Assembly: GCF_016862315.1 (NCBI RefSeq)
Contig: NZ_BOMS01000031.1
Coordinates: 104,028 to 168,027, forward strand
DNA: 64,000 nt
Source: Actinoplanes palleronii
GTDB taxonomy: Bacteria > Actinomycetota > Actinomycetes > Mycobacteriales > Micromonosporaceae
Direction of reading: 5' to 3'
This document shows positions 54,937-63,597 of the stretch, in pieces; within the stretch, counting starts at the first letter, position 1; every line of letters starts with the position of its first letter. The notes beneath the pieces are model-generated. The model had not been told where the DNA came from, made no database searches, and worked only from the letters and a program-made list of their open reading frames with translations. Position numbers and translations under genes: made by a program.

Positions 54937-54972
54937 CCCCGGGGGTGTGCTAGCGTTCTCTCTCGTTGGCCA

Positions 54973-55045
54973 GCGCCGCTAGCTCAACTGGCAGAGCAGC
55001 GGACTCTTAATCCGCGGGTTGTAGGTTCAAGTCCTACGCGGCGCA
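54973..55045 (+). tRNA. tRNA-Lys (anticodon CUU), copy 2
   Basis: Same 73-nt sequence as copy 1 (53820-53892). The 30 bp upstream are also alike in both copies (GTGCTA-C/G-CGTT...CTCGTTG), probably a duplicated promoter with TAnCGT as -10. Confidence 0.96.
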
Positions 55046-55055
55046 CCACGCAGGA

Positions 55056-55090
55056 GAACGGCCCCGGGTTTCCCGGGGCCGTTCTTCTTT
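55056..55090 (+). terminator. intrinsic terminator after tRNA-Lys copy 2
   Basis: GAACGGCCCCGGG - TTT - CCCGGGGCCGTTC followed by TTCTTT. Confidence 0.85.
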
Positions 55091-55112
55091 CTCTCGGCCA
55101 GGTCGATTTCTC

Positions 55113-55322
55113 TCAACCGGCTCGACCGTTGATCAAGGCGCGGTCCAGCGGGTTCAGGCAGACCAGGGCCACTCGGCTGCAGAAGTCCTCACTCCCGGCG
55201 TCGTGCCGGGTCAGCCAGGCCGCACCGGCCATGGTCTCGCCGCACATCGCCGCGGTGTACTCGACCGTCCGGGCCGGCTCGGGCCGCCCGTCGATCTCCA
55301 CCGTGAGGTCGGATTGCGCCAT
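55113..55322 (-). CDS. small hypothetical protein (69 aa)
   Basis: ATG 55322 with GGGAGTG upstream. Begins MAQSDLTVEIDGRPEPARTV and contains two isolated Cys in the middle and one near DFCSRVALVCLN. No membrane segment and no family recognised. The frame and RBS make it plausible. Confidence 0.5.
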   Translation of the reverse strand: MAQSDLTVEIDGRPEPARTVEYTAAMCGETMAGAAWLTRHDAGSEDFCSRVALVCLNPLDRALINGRAG

Positions 55323-55495
55323 TGCAGATCACACTCCCGATCGTTGTCGACTGCCGGTCGCATCGGGCAGGCGGTACGGCCGCCACCGTTCCGGGCATCC
55401 CTGCCCGACGCGACTCGCCTCGGGATACGCCTACCGTCCGTAATCAGTTCACCGATCCGGGACAGTGGCACGTTTTCCTTGGTGGATCTTCGCTC

Positions 55496-55568
55496 CCGGC
55501 CTCAGTGGATCTTTCCTCCGGTCTCTGTGGATCCTTTTGTCTCCGGTCTCCGGTCTCCGGTCTCAGTG
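55496..55568. repeat. short imperfect direct repeats at the GH9 3' end
   Basis: CTCCGGTCTC/TGTGGAT-type units recur (CAGTGGAT, TGTGGAT, CAGTGGAT with CTCCGGTCTC between). The array abuts the GH9 stop codon and may have arisen by slippage. Confidence 0.45.
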
Positions 55569-57368
55569 GATAAGGGCGAAGGCCAGCATGCCGGTGGCGG
55601 TGAAGTCGATCGACGGCTCGTTCGTCGCGGAGATCCGCATGTCGTCCACGTACTGCGCGTCCGCCCGGTCGAAGGTCGCGTAGGACCCGGCGGAACAGAG
55701 CGTGCTGGGCGACTCCGAGGCGAGCGACTCGACCCGGTCGGCGGTGTTCGGCCCGTTGACCACGCCCCCGGTCATCGACGAGCGGGTCAGCGTGCCGATC
55801 TGGTCGTGCGGGCACTGCGGGTAGACGTCCCCGGCGCCGATGACCAGCGACATCCCCCAGCCGTTGGCGCCCAGGGCGACGGCGCGCTGGGCGGTGGCGA
55901 ACGCCGCGTACCGGTCGTCGCCGGTCATCTGCCGGTAGAGCGTGGCGGTGGCCGCCCAGCCCAGCTGCCGGGCCGCGTAGTCCGAGCCGCCGGTGCCGGT
56001 GGCCGCGCCCATCGGATCGGCGGCGGCCGCCTTCACCGCCTTGTCCAGGCGGCCGCGCATGTCCTGGACGAGCACGGTGGACGGCGCCAGCCGGTACAGC
56101 TCGGCGTCGGCGATCGGGTCGACGTCGTAAACGGTCAGGCCGTCGTCGCCCCCGCCGGCCTCGTCGGCCCAGCGGGTCGCCTGCGCGGTCCACTCGGCGA
56201 CCCGCTTGTCGCCGAGCGCCTTCGCGGCCAGAGCGAGCTCGGCGGCGCCCAGCGCCAGGTCGTCGGCCCAGGTCTCCTCCGGGTAGAACGCGTTCGGCAC
56301 GGTGGTGACCAGGTCGCCGTCGGTACCGGTGTTCGCCTGCCCGAAGATCTTGGCGGCGGTGTCCAGGTGGGACCGGGCCGCGGCGGGGTCGGTGCCCGCC
56401 TCCCGCTGGGCGGCGAGCGCGAACGCGGCGGCCACCCGGCCGGCCAGGTTCGGGCTGATCGGGTCGCCCGGGTCTGCGGCCCGGAACACCGGCCGGTAGC
56501 GCTGGTAGTAGCGCTGGTCGCCGGGCTCCACGGCCAGACCGTCGTCGGCCTGGGGCAGTCGCCAGCTGTCGTGGTCACCCAGGAACTCGTCGTTCCCGGC
56601 CACGCCGACCTGGGTGTAGAGCACGCCGTCGCGGTACATCCTGGTCAGCCAGGACATCCCGTGGTCGATCTCGGCGGCCAGGGTGGCGGGGGCCGGGCCG
56701 TCCCGTTGCACGAGTTGCATGGCGATCAGGGCGTAGGCCGTGGTGTGGGTGAACTTGAGGTAGTCGCCGGCGTCGTACCAGCCGCCCTCGGCGTCGATCG
56801 TGGTGCCGGTGGCGGTCAGCGAGGTGTCGTCGTCATCGGGCGTCTGGTAGACCCTCGCGGACTTGTCGTCCAGGTGTGCGGCGGCCCGCTGCCAGGGGCC
56901 GTCGACCTGGTCGGCGCCGTCCCGGTGCGCCTGGAAGTAGCGGACCGAATCGGCCACGAGCGGGGGGTAGAGCTTGCCGGCGGCGTCGATCCGGAACGCC
57001 GGGGACTCCGCGGTGACGCGGTCGTTCACGCGTACCCGATAGGTGCCCGGCGTGCGCAGCGCACTGAGGTCAACGGGATTGATCGCGCGATAGCGCGGAT
57101 TCCAGGCGCCCCGGCTGGGTCCGGCCGTGGTGGCGAGCACCTCGCGTCCGTGCTCGTCGACCACTGTGGCCTTCGCGCCGGCGGCGTCGGCCGGGGCCAG
57201 CAGCATCGCGATCTTGGTTTCCCGATCGGCCCAGCCGACCTGGTCGACCCGGATCACGGCGGCGGGCAGCACCGGCCGGGGCGCCGGCCGCGGCGCCTCA
57301 CAAGAGGTGGTCAGGAGCAGGATCAAAATCAACGGTACGCACCGCAGGCGGAACCTCACGAGGCGCAA
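55563..57368 (-). CDS. GH9 glycoside hydrolase lipoprotein (endoglucanase type)
   Basis: 601 aa. Signal peptide with lipobox ILILLLTTSC-EAP. An N-terminal CelD-type Ig-like domain (about 35-130: VIRVDQVGWADRETKIAMLL, PGTYRVRVNDR) is followed by the (alpha/alpha)6 GH9 domain (about 140-600). The catalytic base Asp is in AEGGWYDAGDYLKF and the acid Glu near the end in ISATNEPSIDFTATGMLAF. It acts on beta-1,4-glucan outside the cell, anchored to the membrane by lipid. Together with the GH12 enzyme and expansin it gives a small cellulolytic set. No CebR-type site was seen upstream. Confidence 0.93.
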   Translation of the reverse strand: MRLVRFRLRCVPLILILLLTTSCEAPRPAPRPVLPAAVIRVDQVGWADRETKIAMLLAPADAAGAKATVVDEHGREVLATTAGPSRGAWNPRYRAINPVDLSALRTPGTYRVRVNDRVTAESPAFRIDAAGKLYPPLVADSVRYFQAHRDGADQVDGPWQRAAAHLDDKSARVYQTPDDDDTSLTATGTTIDAEGGWYDAGDYLKFTHTTAYALIAMQLVQRDGPAPATLAAEIDHGMSWLTRMYRDGVLYTQVGVAGNDEFLGDHDSWRLPQADDGLAVEPGDQRYYQRYRPVFRAADPGDPISPNLAGRVAAAFALAAQREAGTDPAAARSHLDTAAKIFGQANTGTDGDLVTTVPNAFYPEETWADDLALGAAELALAAKALGDKRVAEWTAQATRWADEAGGGDDGLTVYDVDPIADAELYRLAPSTVLVQDMRGRLDKAVKAAAADPMGAATGTGGSDYAARQLGWAATATLYRQMTGDDRYAAFATAQRAVALGANGWGMSLVIGAGDVYPQCPHDQIGTLTRSSMTGGVVNGPNTADRVESLASESPSTLCSAGSYATFDRADAQYVDDMRISATNEPSIDFTATGMLAFALIH

Positions 57369-57471
57369 GCTTCACCGAGTGAACGATCGGACGGACGCAC
57401 CGGGTGTGCGCCAAACATCTGACAGTTCGCTGTGAGCGGGGCGTTCGGCACGGGGACGTAAGGTCGGCGCC

Positions 57472-58101
57472 ATGACCTGCGTCCTGCTGATCTCGGGGAG
57501 CACCCGGGAGGGCTCGCTGCACTCCGCGGCCCTGCGTACCGCCGTCCGGGTCGCCCCGTACGAGGTCGACGCCGTCTTCTATCCGGGGCTGGCCGGGCTG
57601 CCGGCGTTCGTGCCCGGTGATCCGGCGCCGCCGGAATCGGTGGCCGACCTCCGCCGCCGGGTGGTCGCCGCGGACGTGCTGCTGTTCAGCACCCCGGAAT
57701 ACGCCGGCTCGCTGCCCGGCAGCCTGAAGAACCTGCTCGACTGGCTGGTCGACGGCGGCGAGTTGACCGGGAAGGCGGCGGCCTGGCTGTCCGTTGTCGC
57801 GCCGGGCCGGGACGACGGCGCCCGGGCCGGGCTGGAGTCGGTGCTCGAGCACGGCGGGGCGCGGCTGCTGCGCCCGGCCTGCGTACGGCTGCCGCTGGAC
57901 ATCCGCACCGTGGACGAGCACGGCCTGGTCGCCGACCCGCGGCTGCACACCGCGCTGCGGGACATGCTGCAGGCGATGGTCCGGTCACACACGCCGTCGC
58001 CGGAGCCGCGTCGTGAGCCGTCCTGGCAGGTGCACTCCAGCATGTACCCGGTGATCAGCCGTACCGACATGCCGTCGTTCGGGCGCCGTACGCCGTTCTA
58101 G
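57472..58101 (+). CDS. NADPH-dependent FMN reductase-like flavodoxin-fold protein
   Basis: 209 aa with AAGG upstream of the ATG. The FMN-phosphate loop LISGSTREGSLHSAAL and the isoalloxazine segment FSTPEYAGSLPGSLKNLLDW are those of YwqN/ArsH/ChrR-like NADPH:FMN or quinone reductases. It probably reduces flavin or quinones. The C-terminal 45 residues (RREPSWQVHSSMYPVISRTD) are an extra tail not usual in this family. Its stop region overlaps that of the sulfatase gene by 4 bp. Confidence 0.9.
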   Translation: MTCVLLISGSTREGSLHSAALRTAVRVAPYEVDAVFYPGLAGLPAFVPGDPAPPESVADLRRRVVAADVLLFSTPEYAGSLPGSLKNLLDWLVDGGELTGKAAAWLSVVAPGRDDGARAGLESVLEHGGARLLRPACVRLPLDIRTVDEHGLVADPRLHTALRDMLQAMVRSHTPSPEPRREPSWQVHSSMYPVISRTDMPSFGRRTPF

Positions 58102-59615
58102 CTTCCGGACCTTCGGGATCGCCCGGCGGTCGCGCAGGCGCTCTGGCCTTCGCAGGCGGTCAGGGTCAGCACCTGCTGGTGCAGCTGGGCCAGCCGCTGC
58201 GGGGTGAGCTGGGCGATGACGTTGTCGAGCATCGCCGGGTCGGTGGTCCGGTCGTAGAACTCCTTCGACCCGTCCACGTACTCGACGTAGGTGAAGGTCC
58301 TGGTGCGCAGCGCGTTGTAGGCCGGCGGGATGTTCGCGCTGTCCCGCTCGTAGTCCGGGTCGTGCGGGTCGGTGGCCGGGTCCCGGTGCTCGATCAGCGC
58401 GGTGTCCCGCCAGTCCGGCGGGGTGACGCCGGAGAGCAGCGGCACGAGGCTGCGCCCGTCCACCTCCGGGGTGGGTGCTGTCGTACCGGCCAGCTCGGCG
58501 AAGGTGGGGCGCAAGTCGATGTTCTCCACCACGGCGGGCACGGTCTGCCCGGCCCGGACGCCCGGACCGGCCACGACCAGCGGCACGTTCACGTCGGTGT
58601 CGAAGGCGGTCTGCTTGCCGGAGGTCAGCCGGTACTCACCCATGTGGTAGCCGTTGTCGGAGTTGAACACCACGATCGTGTCACCGGCCACGCCGGCCCG
58701 GTCCAGGGTCGCCCGCAGTGAGGTGATCATCCGGTCGACCGACTGGACGGCCTGCACCCGGCGGCGGAACTCCAGGTCGAGGGTCTGCCGCTGCTTCGTG
58801 GTCAGCGGCGCGTGGCGGGACAGCCAGTGCGGCGCGTGGTCCGGGATCGTGTCGTAGGCGGCCGTCCGGGGTGCCTTGACGTCCAGGAACTTCGACGTGT
58901 CCGCGACCGCCGGGGTGTACGGCGAGTGCGGCGTGTAGGTGGCCACCTCCATCATGAACGGCCGGCCGCTCGCCGCCGCGGTGGTGATGAACGCCGACGC
59001 CTTCGCGGAGAGCACGTCGGTCAGGTAGTCCTGGGGCCGGTGGCCGTACGTGGTCACCACGCCGTTCTCGTTCAGCGCGTAGTCGTAGTTCTGGTAGGCG
59101 TTGCCGCCCACGTACCACTCGTCCCAGCCCGGCGGGACGTACGGCCGGCCGGTGCCCTGGGTGTTCCTGGGCAGGTACTCGTTGAGGTACTTGCCCAGGA
59201 AGGCGGTGCGGTACCCGGCCGCCTGCAGGTCGGTCGCGAAGGTCGACTTCTCCTCGCCGCGGCTGTGGAAGAGCTGGAACCCGCCGTCCGCGCCGTGATT
59301 CTTGAAGATCCCGGTGTGGTGCGGGTACTGACCCCGCAGGATCGAGGCCCGGGACGGGCAGCACAGCGAGTCGGTCACCGTGTAGTCGGTGAACGTCGTG
59401 CCCTCCTTCTGCAGGGCGAGGACGCTCGGCAGGTACGGCACCAGGTTCGCCGACAGGTCGTCGGTGAGCACGAAGACGATGTTGGGTCGCGGGTCGCCAC
59501 CGGTCGCGGTGCTGGGGGCGGGCACGGCGGGCCAGTCGTCGGCCGTGCAGCCGGCCGCCGCCAGCAGGGTGACGGCGAGGACACCGGCGAGGGCACGGCG
59601 TAGTCGGGGAATCAT
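58098..59615 (-). CDS. sulfatase lipoprotein (formylglycine-dependent arylsulfatase family)
   Basis: 505 aa. Lipobox VTLLAAAGC-TADD. The C-x-P-S-R motif needed for formylglycine formation is present in DSLCCPSRASILRGQYPHHT, with N-terminal metal ligands in IVFVLTDDLSANLVPYL and the FNSDNGYHMGEYRL block. It hydrolyses sulfate esters outside the cell; the substrate is unknown. It needs a formylglycine-generating enzyme encoded elsewhere. It could supply sulfate to the cell, and the adjacent ABC importer is consistent with a sulfur-scavenging locus (inference). Confidence 0.93.
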   Translation of the reverse strand: MIPRLRRALAGVLAVTLLAAAGCTADDWPAVPAPSTATGGDPRPNIVFVLTDDLSANLVPYLPSVLALQKEGTTFTDYTVTDSLCCPSRASILRGQYPHHTGIFKNHGADGGFQLFHSRGEEKSTFATDLQAAGYRTAFLGKYLNEYLPRNTQGTGRPYVPPGWDEWYVGGNAYQNYDYALNENGVVTTYGHRPQDYLTDVLSAKASAFITTAAASGRPFMMEVATYTPHSPYTPAVADTSKFLDVKAPRTAAYDTIPDHAPHWLSRHAPLTTKQRQTLDLEFRRRVQAVQSVDRMITSLRATLDRAGVAGDTIVVFNSDNGYHMGEYRLTSGKQTAFDTDVNVPLVVAGPGVRAGQTVPAVVENIDLRPTFAELAGTTAPTPEVDGRSLVPLLSGVTPPDWRDTALIEHRDPATDPHDPDYERDSANIPPAYNALRTRTFTYVEYVDGSKEFYDRTTDPAMLDNVIAQLTPQRLAQLHQQVLTLTACEGQSACATAGRSRRSGS

Positions 59616-59776
59616 GGCGCTGCGGCTGCTCCGTCCGTGCTCCGTCCGGCGGGGTGGTCACTGGAGGTTAGCCGTCGGTGAGATGATCTTTAAAAGAACC
59701 TCAAGTGCGGGGACTGCCGCGGGGTTGGTGACGCATAGTGGACACCCGAGACGCTCCCGGAAGGGGAACCATCACC

Positions 59777-59923
59777 GTGGCCAGCGCAGACCCGCTGTAC
59801 CCCCGCATCGTTGTGGTCACCGAATGTAGCTGCTGCAGGCCGGAGCGTCCGGTTCGTTCGGCACCACGTCGGCCCCGTCTCCCGGTTCGCCCACCCCGTT
59901 CGCCGCGCCGCAGCGGCGGCTGA
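59777..59923 (+). CDS. possible Cys-rich leader ORF upstream of the ABC importer
   Basis: 48 codons from GTG 59777, preceded at 59759-59766 by GGAAGGGG; the same frame also opens at GTG 59738 next to a CATAGT (-10-like). The peptide reads MASADPLYPRIVVVTECSCC followed by an Arg/Pro-rich tail. Cys codons stand at 59825, 59831 and 59834. Clustered Cys codons in short upstream ORFs act as cysteine-responsive attenuators before sulfur-related operons in mycobacteria. Here it precedes an importer operon by 160 bp and is beside a sulfatase. It may equally be chance coding; no conserved structure was verified. Confidence 0.4.
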   Translation: MASADPLYPRIVVVTECSCCRPERPVRSAPRRPRLPVRPPRSPRRSGG

Positions 59924-60081
59924 ACCGGCGCCGGCGGCGGTTGCCCCACGGCTCACTCGACCGATTCGACACCTTGCGAAACAAGCAGGTGGAGAGCGCT
60001 ACATCCCGGCTCAATGCGCGAAACTGCCGCGAAACGAGCCGTGGTTAGCGTCGGGCCCTCTTGAGGGAAAGTGAGCTTCGC

Positions 60082-61155
60082 GTGACTGCATATATGAACC
60101 GGCGGGCCCTGCTGCGTGGTGGCGCCGGACTGGCCGGTCTCGGCATCTCGGCGGCACTGCTCGCCGCGTGTGGCGATGACAGCGACGCGCCCGCGACCTC
60201 CGCCTCCGGCGGCGCGAAGAGCTTCGGCGCACTGAACTACCAGCTCTCCTGGGTGAAGAATGTGGAGTTCGCCGGCGCCTACATCGCCGACTCCAAGGGC
60301 TACTACACGGCGGCCGGGTTCAGCTCGGTCAACCTGATGGCCGGTGGCCCGAGCGTCAGCCAGGACGCGGTGGTCGCGTCCGGCAAGGCGCTGGTCGGCA
60401 TCTCCTCGCCGGACATCACCGCGGCCGCCATCCTCAAGGGCGCCGACCTCGTCGTGATCGGCGCGCAGTACCAGAAGAACCCGTTCGCGATCGTCAGTCT
60501 CGCCGCGACCCCGCTCACCACCCCGCAGGACCTGATCGGCAAGAAGATCGGCGTGCAGGCCACCAACGAGCCGGTCTGGAACGCGTTCCTCAAGGCGAAC
60601 AACCTCGACCCCAGCAAGATCACCAAGGTGCCGGCCCAGTTCGACCCGTCCCCGCTGGTCTCCAAGGAGGTCGACGGCTGGTTCTCGTTCTTCACCAACG
60701 AGCCGAACCTGCTCAAGATGAAGGGCGTCGACACCGCGGTGATGCTCCTCAACGACCACGGCTACCCGATGGTCTCCGAGGTCTACGTGGTCAAGAAGTC
60801 CAGCCTCACCTCGGACCGGGACAAGCTCAAGGCGCTGCTCACCGCGGACATCAAGGGCTGGACCGAGTCGCTTGCCGACCCGAAGGTGGGCGCCGACCTG
60901 GCCGCCACCAAGTACGGCAAGGACCTCGGCCTGGACGCGGCCGAGCAGGCCCTCGAGTCGGCCGCCCAGAACACCGTCGTGCAGACCGCGGACACCAAGG
61001 CCAACGGCCTGTTCACGATCACCGACGAGCTGGTCGACGAGACCATCAAGACGCTCGCCCTGGGCGGCGTGACCATCAGCAAGGAACAGCTCTTCGACCT
61101 CTCCCTGATCAAGGAGCTGTACACCGAGAACCCGTCGCTGAAGGCAGCGTCCTGA
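60082..61155 (+). CDS. ABC importer substrate-binding lipoprotein (NMT1/THI5-like, SsuA/ThiY type)
   Basis: 357 aa from GTG 60082 (ATG 60094 also possible). A twin-Arg-like start [17 protein letters not shown] precedes a lipobox [10 protein letters not shown]. The mature part has [52 protein letters not shown], and [20 protein letters not shown]. This is the NMT1-like fold that binds sulfonates, nitrate or the thiamine precursor hydroxymethylpyrimidine. The opening NYQLSWVKN...AGAYIA is closest to the pyrimidine-precursor-binding ThiY group, whereas the sulfatase neighbour suggests sulfur compounds. The substrate is therefore open. Confidence 0.9.
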   Translation: MTAYMNRRALLRGGAGLAGLGISAALLAACGDDSDAPATSASGGAKSFGALNYQLSWVKNVEFAGAYIADSKGYYTAAGFSSVNLMAGGPSVSQDAVVASGKALVGISSPDITAAAILKGADLVVIGAQYQKNPFAIVSLAATPLTTPQDLIGKKIGVQATNEPVWNAFLKANNLDPSKITKVPAQFDPSPLVSKEVDGWFSFFTNEPNLLKMKGVDTAVMLLNDHGYPMVSEVYVVKKSSLTSDRDKLKALLTADIKGWTESLADPKVGADLAATKYGKDLGLDAAEQALESAAQNTVVQTADTKANGLFTITDELVDETIKTLALGGVTISKEQLFDLSLIKELYTENPSLKAAS

Positions 61156-61178
61156 CCGGGACCGCCGACCGGGGAATT

Positions 61179-61973
61179 GTGCTGCGCGGTCTGACCAAGC
61201 AGTTCGCGATCCGCCGGTCGACCGTCACCGCACTGGACAACGTGGACCTGGACACCCCGGCGGGCGCGTTCGTCGCGCTGCTGGGGCCGTCCGGCTGCGG
61301 CAAGTCGACGATTCTGCGCATCCTCGCCGATCTGGAACAGCCCACCTCGGGTGAGGCGTTCGTGCACGGCGAGGCGCCGGCGGCGACCCGGCGCAACCAC
61401 CACCTCGGTATCGCCTTCCAGGACGCCGCGCTGCTGCCGTGGCGTTCGGTGGAGGCGAACATCCGGCTGCCACTGGAGGTCAGCGGGGTCAAGGTCGACG
61501 ATCGTACGATCGCGGATCTGATCAAACTGGTCGGGCTGGAAGGTTTCGAGCAGGCGCGCCCGGCGCAGCTCTCCGGCGGTATGCGCCAGCGCGTGGCGAT
61601 CGCCCGCGCGCTGGTCGTCGAGCCGAAGATCCTGCTGCTGGACGAGCCGTTCGGCGCCCTCGACGAGATGACCCGGCAGCGGCTCAACCTGGAGCTGCAG
61701 CGGATCTGGACCGAGCGGGCCACCACGACGCTGCTGGTCACCCACTCGATCGCCGAGGCGGTCTTCCTGTCCGACACGGTCGCGGTGATGAGCGCCCGGC
61801 CGGGCCGGATCGTCGCCCAGGTGGAGATCGACCTGCCCCGGCCGCGCACGCCGGAGATGATGCGGACGGCGCGATTCCACGAGCTGGAGGATCAGCTGAG
61901 CGCGTTGCTCTTCGACAACGCGTCCGCTCCCGCTTCCGCTGCCTCGGCGGCGGTTGAGGAGCCGGTCGGATGA
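61179..61973 (+). CDS. ABC importer ATPase (SsuB/TauB/ThiZ-like)
   Basis: 264 aa from GTG 61179 behind GGGGAA. Walker [22 protein letters not shown]-loop [19 protein letters not shown], signature [16 protein letters not shown], Walker [17 protein letters not shown], and the H-loop [15 protein letters not shown]. This is the nitrate/sulfonate/taurine family of ATPases. It starts 23 bp after the substrate-binding gene and overlaps the next permease by ATGA. Confidence 0.95.
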   Translation: MLRGLTKQFAIRRSTVTALDNVDLDTPAGAFVALLGPSGCGKSTILRILADLEQPTSGEAFVHGEAPAATRRNHHLGIAFQDAALLPWRSVEANIRLPLEVSGVKVDDRTIADLIKLVGLEGFEQARPAQLSGGMRQRVAIARALVVEPKILLLDEPFGALDEMTRQRLNLELQRIWTERATTTLLVTHSIAEAVFLSDTVAVMSARPGRIVAQVEIDLPRPRTPEMMRTARFHELEDQLSALLFDNASAPASAASAAVEEPVG

Positions 61974-62728
61974 GGAAGTCGCCGCAGTGGGTGTTCGGCG
62001 CCGGCGGACTGCTCACCCTCCTGGTGATCTGGGAGGTGGTCGGGCGGACCGTCTTCGCCGACAGCCGTGCGGTACCGCCACCGACCGCGATCCTCGGGCA
62101 GCTCGTCGACGACGGGTTCGGCTTCTACTGGCCCAATGTCGAGACCACGCTGCGCGAAGCCGGGATGGGCTGGCTCTGGGGCAACGCGATCGCGATCGTG
62201 CTGGCCGTGGTGATGGTGCAGGTGCCGTTCGTGGAGAAGGCGCTGATGCAGCTCGCGCTGGCCAGCTACTGCCTACCGGTGATCGCTATCGGTCCGGTGC
62301 TCGCGGTGCTGTTCAGCGACGACACTCCCAAGGTCATTCTGGCCGCGCTGTCGGTCATCTTCACCACGCTTGTCGGCGCGCTGGTCGGGCTGCGCAGCGC
62401 GGACCGCACCAGCCTCGACCTGGTCCGCGCGTACGGCGGGGGCAGCTGGACCCAGCTGTGGCGGGTGCGCCTGCGGGCCAGCCTGCCCAGCCTCTTCGCC
62501 GGCCTGCGGATCGCCGCGCCGGCCGCCATGCTCGGCGCGATCATCGGCGAGTACCTGGGCGCCGAATCCGGACTGGGAGTCGCGATGATCAACTCGCAGC
62601 AGAGTCTCGCGGTCGAACGGACGTGGGGGATCGCGCTGGTCGCGACCGCCCTCTCCGGCGCCGCCTACGGCCTGACCGCGCTGGTCGGCCGGTTGCTCAC
62701 GCCGTGGGCGCCGAGGACCGCCCGATGA
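61970..62728 (+). CDS. ABC importer permease 1
   Basis: 252 aa, six membrane helices ([40 protein letters not shown]). The ATPase-contacting EAA loop is in [25 protein letters not shown]. Overlaps ATPase and second permease genes by ATGA, so stoichiometric production is likely. Confidence 0.93.
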   Translation: MRKSPQWVFGAGGLLTLLVIWEVVGRTVFADSRAVPPPTAILGQLVDDGFGFYWPNVETTLREAGMGWLWGNAIAIVLAVVMVQVPFVEKALMQLALASYCLPVIAIGPVLAVLFSDDTPKVILAALSVIFTTLVGALVGLRSADRTSLDLVRAYGGGSWTQLWRVRLRASLPSLFAGLRIAAPAAMLGAIIGEYLGAESGLGVAMINSQQSLAVERTWGIALVATALSGAAYGLTALVGRLLTPWAPRTAR

Positions 62729-63597
62729 CCGCCCCGGTTGCGGATCCGGTTGCCGCCCCGGTTGCCGCCGCCGCGCCGGTCGGGGCGTCGCTGGACCGGC
62801 ACGTCGCCCGGCGGGCCGTGCTCCGGCTGGCCAAAGGGGTCGGCGGCGCGCTGCTCTCGGTGGCGGTGATCTGCGGCGTCTGGCAGTTGCTGGTCAAGGG
62901 CTTCGACCTGGACCCGTTCCTGACCCGCGGCCCGCTCGACGTCTGGAACTACCTGACCGACCCGGCGAACACCGCGGAACGCGCCCTGCTCCGCGAGGCC
63001 AGCCAGGTCACGGCGGTCGACGCGTTCCTCGGCCTGATCGGCGGGGCGGTCGCCGCGCTGGTCACCGCGATCGCCTTCGCGCTGTGGCGCAGCGTCGAGC
63101 AGACCCTGCTGCCGATCGCGATGGCGCTGCGGGCGGTGCCGCTCGTCGCGATGACCCCGCTGATCGCCCTGATCTTCGGACGTGGGCTGCTCGCGGTCAC
63201 GGTCATCGCCGGGATCGTCACGTTCTTCCCGGTGCTGGTGAACGTGTCGCTCGCGCTCCGGTCCGTGCCGAAGTCGTCTGTGGACCTGATGCGGGCCTAC
63301 GGCGCGTCGCCGTTCGCCACCCTGTTCCGGGTGCAGCTGCCCGGAGCGCTGCCGGCCCTGTTCGCCGCGCTGCGGGTGGCTGCGCCGCTGGCTCTGGTCG
63401 GGGCCCTGCTCGCGGAGTGGCTGGCCACCGGCAAGGGGCTCGGCTACCTGATGCTCGCCGCGGTCACCACGTTCGAACTCGATCGCATGTGGACCGGGGT
63501 GACCATCGTGACGGTCGCTTCGATCGTGCTCTACACCCTGATCAGCGTGATCGAGCAGCTGACCCTGGCCCGCTACGCCCCCGAACAGGCCCGCTGA
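62725..63597 (+). CDS. ABC importer permease 2
   Basis: 290 aa, six membrane helices. The N-terminus has an unusual Ala/Pro/Val-rich stretch (APVADPVAAPVAAAAPVGAS). EAA loop: DLMRAYGASPFATLFRVQLP GALPA. Two distinct permeases imply a heterodimeric channel, as in some ThiX-like or SsuC-like systems, where a single permease homodimer is more common. Last gene of the operon. Confidence 0.93.
   Translation: MTAPVADPVAAPVAAAAPVGASLDRHVARRAVLRLAKGVGGALLSVAVICGVWQLLVKGFDLDPFLTRGPLDVWNYLTDPANTAERALLREASQVTAVDAFLGLIGGAVAALVTAIAFALWRSVEQTLLPIAMALRAVPLVAMTPLIALIFGRGLLAVTVIAGIVTFFPVLVNVSLALRSVPKSSVDLMRAYGASPFATLFRVQLPGALPALFAALRVAAPLALVGALLAEWLATGKGLGYLMLAAVTTFELDRMWTGVTIVTVASIVLYTLISVIEQLTLARYAPEQAR

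Noticed and set aside
55203..57422. 739-codon plus-strand frame opposite the GH9 gene
   Set aside because: Mirror of the GH9 coding frame without protein-like composition or RBS.
59924..60081. TPP riboswitch before the NMT1-like importer
   Set aside because: Looked for the conserved CTGAGA and ACCTGAT-type cores of the thi-box; neither is present.
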